In this document: positions 56,516-64,000 of the stretch, piece by piece
Layout of the letters: every line of letters begins with the position of its first letter
Numbering within the stretch: the first letter of the stretch is position 1
Origin: Microbacterium paraoxydans
Lineage (GTDB): Bacteria; Actinomycetota; Actinomycetes; Actinomycetales; Microbacteriaceae
Assembly: GCF_019056515.1 (NCBI RefSeq)
Contig: NZ_CP064873.1
Location: 1 to 64,000, forward strand
DNA: 64,000 nt
Reading direction: 5' to 3'
Notes under the pieces: generated by a model
Databases searched by the model: none
What the model saw: the letters and a program-made list of their open reading frames with translations, nothing else
Told to the model about the DNA's origin: nothing
Translations under genes and position numbers: made by a program

Positions 56516-57754
56516 TCAGCCCTCGACGGTCGGAACCGCCGGTGCCTTCTCCTCCGCGCGGAGCGGGCGGGCGGCGCCGGAGAAGAGCCCCGAGAGCACC
56601 ACGAGCGCGACGAGGATGAAGAGCGTGTTGAGCAGCCCGATGTGCTCGCTGATGACCCCGAGCACGGGCGGGCCGCCGAGGAACGCCACGTATCCGATGG
56701 TCGCCGCCGCGCTCACCCGTGCGGCGGCCTTGGCCGGATCGTCCGCCGCGGCCGACATGCCGAGGGGGAAGCCGAGCGACGCACCGATGCCCCACAGCGC
56801 CGCGCCGACGAGGACCAGCGGCAGCGTGGGCGCGAGGATGAACAGGAGGATTCCGGTGGCGGCGGTCGCGGCCAGGATGCGCAGCACCAGCACCCGGCCG
56901 AAGCGGTCGACCAGCGGTCCGCCGAAGAGGCGCACCACCGTCATGCCCACGGAGAAGACCGCCAGGGCGACGGCGCCTGTGCCCTCCGCGAAGCCGTGTC
57001 CCTGCTCGGTGCCCAGGGCGATCCAGTCGTTGGCGCCGCCCTCCGCGAAGGACATGCCGAGCATGACGGTTCCCAGCAGATACGTGCGCGGTTCGCGCCA
57101 GGCCTCGAGCGCGGTGTGCATGCGCTGGCGGAACGGGGGCTTCTCGTGGTCCTCGGGGTCGAGGGCGGCCTCGCGCACGGGCACCTGGAAGAAGCAGACG
57201 ACAGCGATCACGGCGATGAGGACGCCCATCGACACCGCGTGCGTGCCGACGTCGACCTGGAGGGCCGCGGCGAGGGCGCCGATGCCGGCGCCGAGCACGG
57301 TGCCGAAGCTGAAGAACGCGTGGAAGACCGGCAGGATGGTGCGGCCCATCTGCTGCTCGATGGCGGTGGCCTCGACGTTCATCATGACGTCGACGCAGCC
57401 GTTGCCGAAGCCGAAGAGCACCATGCCGATGAGGACGACCGGCACGGAACCGAAGACGGTCGCGCCGAGGCCGACGAGCGCGATGCCCGTGGCGAACGTG
57501 AGCATCGCCAGGAGCATCCCGCGCCGCGCACCGGTCCGGGCCATGACGGCGGGGCTGGTCGAGATGCCGAGGATGGACGCCACGCCCATGCCCAGGAGGA
57601 TCAGGCCGACCTGCGCATTGTCGAGGTCGAGCGCCTCCTTGATCCCGGGCACGCGGGAGGCCCAGGTCGCGATCGAGAGGCCGCTGGCGAGGAAGATGGC
57701 GAAGATCGCGGTGCGCCAGCGCACGAACTGCGAACGGGAAAGGGCGGTGTCCAT
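56516..57754 (-). CDS. MFS transporter
   Basis: The 412-residue protein has about 12 membrane segments. It begins RWRTAIFAIFLASGLSIATWASRVPGIKEALDLDNAQVG, typical of YfkF/FucP-like and ribitol-linked MFS proteins that sit beside LacI regulators. The later cytoplasmic loop carries a charged stretch (EDHEKPPFRQRM). TAGGCT (57762-57767, minus strand) ends seven bases before the ATG. The shared palindrome 57768-57781 abuts that -10, so the LacI regulator beside it should repress this gene. The substrate is not apparent. Confidence 0.88.
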   Translation of the reverse strand: MDTALSRSQFVRWRTAIFAIFLASGLSIATWASRVPGIKEALDLDNAQVGLILLGMGVASILGISTSPAVMARTGARRGMLLAMLTFATGIALVGLGATVFGSVPVVLIGMVLFGFGNGCVDVMMNVEATAIEQQMGRTILPVFHAFFSFGTVLGAGIGALAAALQVDVGTHAVSMGVLIAVIAVVCFFQVPVREAALDPEDHEKPPFRQRMHTALEAWREPRTYLLGTVMLGMSFAEGGANDWIALGTEQGHGFAEGTGAVALAVFSVGMTVVRLFGGPLVDRFGRVLVLRILAATAATGILLFILAPTLPLVLVGAALWGIGASLGFPLGMSAAADDPAKAAARVSAAATIGYVAFLGGPPVLGVISEHIGLLNTLFILVALVVLSGLFSGAARPLRAEEKAPAVPTVEG

Positions 57755-57761
57755 GGCGGAC

Positions 57762-57808
57762 AGCCTATCGAATCGATTCGACCTTGCGCGACCGAACCGG
57801 GCTATCCT
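57762..57808. promoter_or_regulatory. Divergent leaderless promoters with shared LacI operator
   Basis: The perfect 14-bp palindrome TCGAATCGATTCGA (57768-57781) lies between two -10 elements: TAGGCT on the minus strand (57762-57767, MFS) and TATCCT on the plus strand (57803-57808, lacI). Each ends 6-7 bases from its start codon. Confidence 0.8.
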
Positions 57809-57814
57809 CGGAGT

Positions 57815-58876
57815 ATGACCAGGGAGACGCCGCGCCGGCCCACGATCGCCGATGTGGCTCGCGAGGCGGGGGTCGCCACCTCGACCGCGTCGGTCGTCTT
57901 CAGCGGCAAGGCCAAGGTCGCACCCGCCACCCGCGACCGGGTGCTGGCCGCCGCGACCGACCTCGGCTACACGGGGCCCGACCCGCGCGCCGCCTCCCTC
58001 CGTCGCGGACGCAGCGGCATCGTGGCGGTGGTCCTCGAGGGGCATCTGCGCGCGGCCTTCCTCGACCCCGTGACGACCGCCATGATGGACGGCCTCACCG
58101 ACGGCCTGGCCGACCTCAGCGCCGGAATCCTCCTCATGCGCGACGAGCCGGGCGAGGACGGCTCGGCCATCGCGAGCGCCCCCGTCGACGCGGTGGTGCT
58201 CATCGGCTGCTCCGGCCGCACCCGCGCGTCTCTCGAGATCGTGCGCGGACGGGGCCTCCCGGTCGTCGTCATCGAGGGGGACGCGGGGCTCGACGTCCCG
58301 CGCATCACCCTGGACAACGTCGCCGCCTCCGCCGAGATCGCCCGGCACGTGCGCGACCTCGGACACCGGGACGTCGCGCTCGTCACGCTCTCGCTGGACG
58401 CCGAGCGCGAGCGCACCCTCATCACGCCGGAGCGTCTGGCCCACGCCACCGTCGACGTGACGGTCGACCGCCTCGCCGGCATGCGGGAGGTCTTCCCCGA
58501 CGCACCGGCGATCTCGGCCTCGGGCAGCCTCATCGACGAGGGCATCCTCGTCGGGCGGATGCTGCTCACGGATCCCGACACCCGCCCGACCGCGGTGCTC
58601 GCGCAGAGCGACCTGCTGGCCGTCGGTGTGATCCGCGCCGCGGAGGAGCTCGGACTCCGCGTTCCCGAAGACCTCTCGGTCGCGGGTTTCGACGGCATCC
58701 CCCTCGATGGCCTCGGCGATCTCACCCTCACCACGAGTGTGCAGCCGGCGGTCGAGAAGGGGAGGGCGGCGGGAGAGCAGGTCGCCAGGATGCTGCGCGG
58801 TGAGCCGGGCATCACGCAGGACCTGCACTGCGTCTTCCGCGCCGGCACCACGACCGCGCCGCCTCCGTCGCGCTGA
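57815..58876 (+). CDS. LacI-family transcriptional regulator
   Basis: The 353-residue regulator has an N-terminal LacI HTH (TIADVAREAGVATSTASVVFSG, about 10-31) with the variant VVFSGKAKV instead of the usual SRALNG hinge signature. A sugar-binding-like effector domain follows. It is divergent from the MFS gene across a shared operator and probably controls both. The ATG at 57815 is six bases after TATCCT, so it should be leaderless. The effector is unknown. Confidence 0.94.
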   Translation: MTRETPRRPTIADVAREAGVATSTASVVFSGKAKVAPATRDRVLAAATDLGYTGPDPRAASLRRGRSGIVAVVLEGHLRAAFLDPVTTAMMDGLTDGLADLSAGILLMRDEPGEDGSAIASAPVDAVVLIGCSGRTRASLEIVRGRGLPVVVIEGDAGLDVPRITLDNVAASAEIARHVRDLGHRDVALVTLSLDAERERTLITPERLAHATVDVTVDRLAGMREVFPDAPAISASGSLIDEGILVGRMLLTDPDTRPTAVLAQSDLLAVGVIRAAEELGLRVPEDLSVAGFDGIPLDGLGDLTLTTSVQPAVEKGRAAGEQVARMLRGEPGITQDLHCVFRAGTTTAPPPSR

Positions 58877-58889
58877 CCGCGCGCACCGG

Positions 58890-60392
58890 TCAGGAACGCG
58901 CTGGCCCGAGGGGAAGCGTCGCCGGCGCGTAGTCGAGGATGCGGTAGCGCCCGCACGCGACGACGTCCGTGGGCGTCGCGGCGGTCGGCAGGTTCCACGC
59001 CACCGTCTGCGCGTCCTCGACGAGGAACGACACCTCACCCGCCGCGAAGTCGCGGCGGTCCACCAGCCACGCGTACCCGTGGAGCTCGTGGTCGACCTGC
59101 ACGAGCCGGGCCGGGTCGGTCGCGTGCAGCTTCGGCAGCCGCACGGTCCAGAACTGTCCTGCCCCGGTGCGCCCCGACGAGTCCACCCAGTCCGTGACGC
59201 AGGCGAGGTCGGGGTCGGGAGCGCTCGCCGCCTGCACGATGCGGGGTACGGACGCGGCGCCACCGACGAGGAGGACGACGGCGACGACGGCGGAGACGAC
59301 CCGCGTCAGCGTGGCTCGCCGCGTCCGGACGCGCGGCACGGTGAGGAGAGCCAGGATCGGGGCGAAGACGAGCGGCTGCAGGTATCGCGCCGCGTGCGTC
59401 CCCGCCGCGATGCCGCCGACGAGCACGATGAGCGGGAGCGCCCAGGCGGCCGTGGCCACCAGGCGGTCACCGGCGTCCGACGCGTGGGCCGTCCGCACGA
59501 CCGCGAGCAGCGTCAGCGCCAGGACGGCGACCGTGCCGAGCACCCCCCCGGGGGACGACAGCCGATCGATCGCGAGGCCGGCGTAGTACGCGGCGGAGTG
59601 GATCCATTCCGCGGGCTGGATGTAGCCCGCGCCGGAGTTCGCGATCCATGCCGAGAAGGGAATGCGACCGAGGAAGCCGAGAATGCTGCCCCCGACCAGC
59701 GCGGCGATCAGCGCGAGACCCCGGCGCCGGACCGCGAGCGTGGTGAGACAGAGGCCGCCCAGGACGAGGGAGAGGGGCACCGCGGCCCAAGCGGCGAACA
59801 GCGGATTGCTGAGGGTCGCCACCGTCGCGACCATCCCCAGAGACACGGGCAGTGCCGCACCCTTGCGGGGGCGATCGAGGAAACGCCGACACAGGCCGAC
59901 GGCGAGCAACACGCCCACGACGGTCGCGGAGTAGTACGTCGTCGTCAGCACCAGCGATGCGAGTTCGAGCGCGTCGCGGGACGGCGAGGACTCCGTGACG
60001 ATGAGGAGACAGAACACGGCGAGGGCGCCGACCGACCAGGCGACCGGTGCGCGACCCTCGACGCACCGCCCGGCGACGAGCCGGATCGCCCCGTAGAGCG
60101 CGAGCACGTTCACGACCGCATTGACCGCCAGCACGCCGTTCACGTCGAACGGCAGCACGGCATCGAGGGCCGTGAACACCGCGATCTCGGGCAGGAAGAG
60201 CACGCTGGACAGCGCCCAGTCGCCCCCACCCCCATCCAGGATCGATCGGCCGACGAGGGCCACGATCAGCGAGTCCCCGTCGTCGAACATCAGGAGCGAT
60301 CGGGGTGACGTCGCCAGGTGTCCCACGGCGAGGAGCGCCAGCGCCAGCGCGCCCGCCCACCCCGCCAGCTCGCGCCCCCAGACCCGCCGCAT
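58890..60392 (-). CDS. Polytopic membrane protein (glycosyltransferase-like layout)
   Basis: The 500-residue protein starts with MRRVWGRELAGWAG and has about ten membrane segments to residue 405. A soluble domain of about 95 residues follows (PDLACVTDWVDSSGRTGAGQFWTVRLPKLH to the end). An acidic motif after the first segment (MFDDGDS, about 35-41) recalls the catalytic DD/DE loop of GT-C and PMT-type lipid-linked glycosyltransferases. I make no firm family call. It is convergent with the LacI gene and divergent from mrpA. Confidence 0.72.
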   Translation of the reverse strand: MRRVWGRELAGWAGALALALLAVGHLATSPRSLLMFDDGDSLIVALVGRSILDGGGGDWALSSVLFLPEIAVFTALDAVLPFDVNGVLAVNAVVNVLALYGAIRLVAGRCVEGRAPVAWSVGALAVFCLLIVTESSPSRDALELASLVLTTTYYSATVVGVLLAVGLCRRFLDRPRKGAALPVSLGMVATVATLSNPLFAAWAAVPLSLVLGGLCLTTLAVRRRGLALIAALVGGSILGFLGRIPFSAWIANSGAGYIQPAEWIHSAAYYAGLAIDRLSSPGGVLGTVAVLALTLLAVVRTAHASDAGDRLVATAAWALPLIVLVGGIAAGTHAARYLQPLVFAPILALLTVPRVRTRRATLTRVVSAVVAVVLLVGGAASVPRIVQAASAPDPDLACVTDWVDSSGRTGAGQFWTVRLPKLHATDPARLVQVDHELHGYAWLVDRRDFAAGEVSFLVEDAQTVAWNLPTAATPTDVVACGRYRILDYAPATLPLGPARS

Positions 60393-60512
60393 GCGACCAC
60401 TCTGACACGCGATCTCGAAGCTCGCGGGGCCGACAGGCGCCTCGGCCCGGTAAACTGTACGGAGACCGCCCGCCTGAGCCACACGGCCGACGAGCCCCGA
60501 GGAGCCGCGTAT

Positions 60513-63485
60513 ATGCTGATGCTCCTCGCAGTGTTCCTTCTCGGGTCGCTCTTGATGCCCGTCCTGGTGCGCTGGCTGGGAGCTCAGGCTTTCGCCGTCG
60601 CCGCCCTCGTTCCGGCCGCCGCGTTCGTGCATGCACTCGTGCTCACGCCGCAGGTGCTCGACGGCCCCGTGCCGTTCGTCTCCGTGCCGTGGATCCCGCA
60701 GCTCGGACTGAACCTGTCCATGAACATGGACGTCCTCGGGTGGGTCCTCACGCTCATCGTCACGGGCGTCGGCGCGCTGGTGCTCCTCTACTGCCGCTGG
60801 TACTTCCACGACGAGGCCGCCGGCATCGGGCAGTTCGCGGGCGTCCTCCTCGCGTTCGCGGGGGCGATGTACGGTCTGGTCCTCACCGACGACCTCGTGA
60901 TGCTCGTGATGTTCTGGGAGGCCACGAGCATCCTCTCCTACCTCCTCATCGGTCACTACCGCCGCCGTGCCGCCAGCCGACGCGCCGCGCTGCAGGCGCT
61001 CCTCGTGACCACCCTGGGCGGACTGGTGATGTTCGTCGGCGTCGTGCTGCTCGTCGTCGACACCGGGACGTCGAGCATCCGGGAGATCCTCGCCATCGCG
61101 CCGACCGGCCCGATCGTCGATGCGGCGATCGTCATGCTCCTGATCGGCGCCATCAGCAAGTCGGCGCTGTTCCCCTTCCACTTCTGGCTGCCCGGCGCCA
61201 TGGCGGCCCCCACCCCGGTCAGCGCCTACCTGCACGCCGCGGCCATGGTGAAGGCCGGCATCTACCTCATCGCCCGCTTCGCGCCCATCTTCGCCTTCAG
61301 CCCGACGTGGCGGCCGATCGTGCTCACGCTCGGCATCCTCACCATGCTGCTCGGCGGCATCCAGGCGCTGCGGGAGACCGACCTCAAGCGCGTGCTCGCG
61401 TTCGGCACCGTGAGCCAGCTCGGCTTCTTCGCGGTCGTCGTCGGCTACGGCACGCAGGCGGCGGCGCTCGCCGGCATCGCCCTCGTGATCGGGCACGCGC
61501 TGTTCAAGTCGGCGCTGTTCCTCATCGTCGGCGTGATCGACCGGCAGCTGTCCACCCGTGACGTGACCGAGCTCTCCGGCGTCGGCCGCCAGGCACCGGT
61601 CATGGCCACGACCGCGTTCATCGCCGTGGCGTCGATGGCCGGCGTGGCCCCGACCATCGGATTCGTGGCGAAGGAATCGACGCTCACGGCGCTCCTGGAC
61701 GACGCCCTCGGCGGCTCGGTGTGGGGCCTCGTCGCCCTGATCGGCGTCGCTCTCGGATCCATGCTCACTGCGGCATACGGCGTGCGCTTCCTCTGGGGCG
61801 CGTTCTGGACCAAGCGCGATGCCGAGGGACAGCGGCAGCCGGACACGGTCTGGCCCGACCCGCCGGTGGGTTTCCTCTCCGCGCCGATCATCCTCGCCGG
61901 AGTGACGCTCGCCGCGGGTATCGGTGCCCCGGCCCTCGACGTCGCCCTGCAGCCGTATGCGCTGACCGCGACCCCGGGACTCGACCACGAGGGGGCAGCC
62001 GTCGAGGGACCTGGTCACCTCGCCCTCTGGCACGGCCTCGAGCCCGCTCTCGGCATCTCGATCCTGTCGATCCTGCTCGGCATCGGACTCTTCCTGCTCA
62101 CGCGCCGGACCGGGTGGGACCGCCGCCCCCGCCTGCTGCCGTTCACCGCCGCCGACGCCTATTACGTGGTGATGCGCGGCATCGACAGGCTCTCGGTGCT
62201 GAGCACGACGCTCACCCAGCGCGGCTCGCTGCCCGTCTACGTGGGGACGATCTTCGTCGTCTTCGTCGCCGCCGAGGTCACCGCGCTGGTGGCGAGCGAC
62301 ATCGACCGCTACCAGCTCTCGCTGTGGCACACGCCCGCCCAGCTCGCCGTCGCCCCGATCATGGCCGTCGCCGGCGTCGTGGCGGTGCGTGCGCGCAAGC
62401 GCTACACCGGCGTCGTGCTCGCCTCGGTCACCGGTCTGGGCATGGTCGTGCTCTTCGCCACCAGCGGGGCACCGGATCTCGCGCTCACCCAGATCCTCGT
62501 CGAGACGGTGACGATGGTGACCTTCGCGCTCGTCCTGCGCCGACTGCCGGCGCGCATGGGCGAGCACAACGCCTCCGTGAGCCGCATCCCGCGCGCTCTC
62601 CTCGGCATCGGCGTCGGCCTCACCATGGCGTTCGTCGCCGTCGTCGCGACCCAGTCCCGCGTGGCCGACCCGATCTCGGCGATCTTCCCGGAGATCGCGT
62701 ACGAGATCGGCCACGGCAAGAACGTGGTCAACGTGGCGCTCGTCGACCTCCGCGGCTGGGACACGATGGGCGAGCTCTCCGTGCTCGTGCTCGCCGCGAC
62801 CGGTGTCGCCTCACTCGTGTTCGTCACGCACCGCGCCGATCTCCTCGCCGCCACGAAGACCCTGCCCCGCTCGGTGCGGAAGTCCGCGCGCAGTCGGCCA
62901 CTCGTGGAGACCACGGACGGTGTGCGCTTCCAGACCGCGGAGAACCGCTCGGCGCCGCGCGCCTGGCTCGTCGGCGGCCAGAAGATGAAGCCCGAGAACC
63001 GGTCGATCCTGCTCGAGGTCATCGTCCGCATCCTGTTCCACACGATCATCGTCGTGTCGATCTTCCTGCTCTTCGCCGGGCACAACCTCCCCGGCGGCGG
63101 CTTCGCGGGCGGGCTCGTCGCCGGCATGGCGCTCGTCATGCGCTACATCGCGGGAGGGCGCTGGGAGCTGGGCGCTGCGGCGCCGACCGATGCCGGTCGC
63201 CTCCTCGGCACGGGTCTGATCCTCGCCGTGGGCACCGCGGTCGTGCCGCTGTTCTTCGGCCTCGCGCCGCTCACCAGCACCTTCTGGGAGTGGGAGATCC
63301 CCGGCATCGGACACATGGAGTTCGTCACCTCGACGATCTTCGACATCGGCGTCTACCTCGTCGTGATCGGACTCGTCCTCGACGTGCTCCGCAGTCTCGG
63401 TGCGGAAGTGGACCGGCAGGCGGCACAGCGCACCGGCGCGGGCGTCGCCGTCGACTTCTCCTCGCGGGCAGGGGGGAACGGCTGA
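60513..63485 (+). CDS. mrpA: Na+/H+ antiporter subunit MrpA with fused MrpB domain
   Basis: The 990-residue protein is the main proton-pumping subunit of the multi-subunit Mrp antiporter. About 1-640 is a proton-antiporter module related to NuoL, with MFWEATSILSYLLIGHY and the lysine-bearing SKSALFPFHFWLPGAMAAPTPVSAYLHAA. An MrpA C-terminal region follows (IDRYQLSLWH onward). The last 165 residues match MrpB (KPENRSILLEV, LFAGHNLPGGGFAGGLVAGMA). The ATG at 60513 has AGGAG eight bases upstream. It overlaps mrpC by one base. Confidence 0.95.
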   Translation: MLMLLAVFLLGSLLMPVLVRWLGAQAFAVAALVPAAAFVHALVLTPQVLDGPVPFVSVPWIPQLGLNLSMNMDVLGWVLTLIVTGVGALVLLYCRWYFHDEAAGIGQFAGVLLAFAGAMYGLVLTDDLVMLVMFWEATSILSYLLIGHYRRRAASRRAALQALLVTTLGGLVMFVGVVLLVVDTGTSSIREILAIAPTGPIVDAAIVMLLIGAISKSALFPFHFWLPGAMAAPTPVSAYLHAAAMVKAGIYLIARFAPIFAFSPTWRPIVLTLGILTMLLGGIQALRETDLKRVLAFGTVSQLGFFAVVVGYGTQAAALAGIALVIGHALFKSALFLIVGVIDRQLSTRDVTELSGVGRQAPVMATTAFIAVASMAGVAPTIGFVAKESTLTALLDDALGGSVWGLVALIGVALGSMLTAAYGVRFLWGAFWTKRDAEGQRQPDTVWPDPPVGFLSAPIILAGVTLAAGIGAPALDVALQPYALTATPGLDHEGAAVEGPGHLALWHGLEPALGISILSILLGIGLFLLTRRTGWDRRPRLLPFTAADAYYVVMRGIDRLSVLSTTLTQRGSLPVYVGTIFVVFVAAEVTALVASDIDRYQLSLWHTPAQLAVAPIMAVAGVVAVRARKRYTGVVLASVTGLGMVVLFATSGAPDLALTQILVETVTMVTFALVLRRLPARMGEHNASVSRIPRALLGIGVGLTMAFVAVVATQSRVADPISAIFPEIAYEIGHGKNVVNVALVDLRGWDTMGELSVLVLAATGVASLVFVTHRADLLAATKTLPRSVRKSARSRPLVETTDGVRFQTAENRSAPRAWLVGGQKMKPENRSILLEVIVRILFHTIIVVSIFLLFAGHNLPGGGFAGGLVAGMALVMRYIAGGRWELGAAAPTDAGRLLGTGLILAVGTAVVPLFFGLAPLTSTFWEWEIPGIGHMEFVTSTIFDIGVYLVVIGLVLDVLRSLGAEVDRQAAQRTGAGVAVDFSSRAGGNG

Positions 63486-64000
63486 TGGACGTCTCGCTGG
63501 CCCTCATCGCGATCATGGCCGTGCTCTTCGCGTGCGGCGTGTACGCGATGCTGGAGCGCAGCCTCACCCGCGTCCTCATCGGTTTCCTCCTGCTCGGCAA
63601 CGCCACGAACCTCCTGCTGCTCATCGTGATGGGCGTGCCGGGCAACGCGCCGTTCTTCGGCACCGAGGGCGACCTGAGCGACCCGCTGCCGCAGGCCCTG
63701 ACGCTCACCGCCATCGTCATCACGTTCGCGGTCTCCGCGTTCCTGCTCGCGCTCATCTACCGGTCGTGGCAGCTCGGCCAGGCGGACACGGTCGAGGACG
63801 ACGAGGCCGACATCGCGCTGCGCGAGCGCACCGACGCCGACGAAGACCTCATGGACGACGAGTCCGAGTCGGGCGACGACGACGCCACCACCGACTTCGT
63901 GGGCGTGCAGACCGCTCCGATCACCGTCCTGCACATGCGCGACAACCCGGCGATCCACGATGACGCGCCGTACGACGCGCCCTTCGTCCCCGAGCCGGAG
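63485..64000 (+). CDS. mrpC: Na+/H+ antiporter subunit MrpC (truncated by window end)
   Basis: MrpC is a NuoK-like membrane subunit. The 172 codons visible start MDVSLALIAIMAVLFACGVY and hold three membrane segments (about 4-22, 29-50 and 72-93), with ERSLTRVLIGFLLLGNATNLL typical of the family. After residue 95 there is a long acidic, probably cytoplasmic tail (EDDEADI, DADEDLMDDESESGDDDATTD) that is still open at 64000. Usual MrpC proteins end soon after the third segment, so this tail is an extension. Its ATG uses the last base of mrpA's stop. The rest of the Mrp operon should follow. Confidence 0.92.
   Translation, partial: MDVSLALIAIMAVLFACGVYAMLERSLTRVLIGFLLLGNATNLLLLIVMGVPGNAPFFGTEGDLSDPLPQALTLTAIVITFAVSAFLLALIYRSWQLGQADTVEDDEADIALRERTDADEDLMDDESESGDDDATTDFVGVQTAPITVLHMRDNPAIHDDAPYDAPFVPEPE

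Noticed and set aside
56516..59263. A 915-codon frame joining the MFS gene with sequence opposite the LacI gene
   Set aside because: The MFS protein starts cleanly at 57754 after a -10 element. The upstream extension lies opposite the LacI gene and is low-complexity.
58890..62714. A 1274-codon minus-strand frame running through mrpA
   Set aside because: Only its C-terminal 500 codons (58890-60392) look like a protein, with membrane segments. The part opposite mrpA is charged, repetitive shadow sequence.

Overview
The window is one strand-complete piece of a high-GC actinobacterial chromosome, linearised at the first base of dnaA. Gene order and content point to the Microbacteriaceae, most likely Microbacterium or a close relative: dnaA-oriC-dnaN-recF-dciA-gyrB-gyrA-DUF3566, then tRNA-Ile/tRNA-Ala, cyclophilin, rhomboid, CrgA, sortase E and the pkn/pbpA/rodA/pstP/fha envelope operon. 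The NucS mismatch endonuclease is also typical of Actinobacteria. The genus is inferred from this synteny, not from a database search.

Layout. 1-10.1 kb holds replication initiation and gyrase genes, with an oriC-like DnaA-box region at 1.49-1.70 kb. 10.2-13.1 kb is a two-component system followed by a DUF4097-type envelope protein. 13.2-18.6 kb has two tRNAs, an M24 peptidase, small enzymes, cyclophilin, a zinc-finger rhomboid, a second cluster of DnaA-box-like sites and crgA. 18.7-29.2 kb has sortase E, a glutamine amidotransferase and the seven-gene minus-strand growth and division signalling operon. 29.3-37.3 kb is tRNA-Leu plus a 2.2-kilo-residue DUF11-repeat surface protein ending in an LAVTG sorting signal, and a lipoprotein. 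37.3-41.7 kb is a nucleoside-salvage group (ribokinase, nucleoside hydrolase, LacI regulator, MFS transporter) tied together by two matching operators. 41.7-53.7 kb is mixed accessory and housekeeping content: a cation/H+ antiporter, a MarR-SDR unit, small unknown proteins, a Clp-N/SRPBCC fusion with its own HTH gene, a zinc alcohol dehydrogenase, a CYP152-type peroxygenase, a cold-shock protein and NucS. 53.7-64 kb has a GAP-family membrane protein, a second two-component system, an MFS/LacI divergent pair, a polytopic membrane protein and the start of an Mrp antiporter operon that runs off the window.

Functional links. Sortase E and the LAVTG-tailed protein fit as enzyme and substrate. The kinases, the phosphatase and the two FHA proteins form one signalling unit with PbpA and RodA. 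Ribokinase, nucleoside hydrolase and the MFS transporter make a plausible uptake-to-ribose-5-phosphate route.

Two themes recur. First, many genes have a TANNNT-like -10 hexamer ending 6-7 bases before the start codon and no Shine-Dalgarno, which predicts leaderless mRNAs. Second, perfect palindromes sit exactly at several such promoters (marR, the ClpN-linked HTH gene, ribokinase, the LacI/MFS pair). I saw no insertion sequence, prophage, CRISPR array or rRNA gene. The strongest candidates for something undescribed are the tandem hairpins before cspA, the ClpN-SRPBCC/HTH pair, the DnaA-box-like cluster at 18.2 kb and the two unknown small genes abutting the MarR operator.
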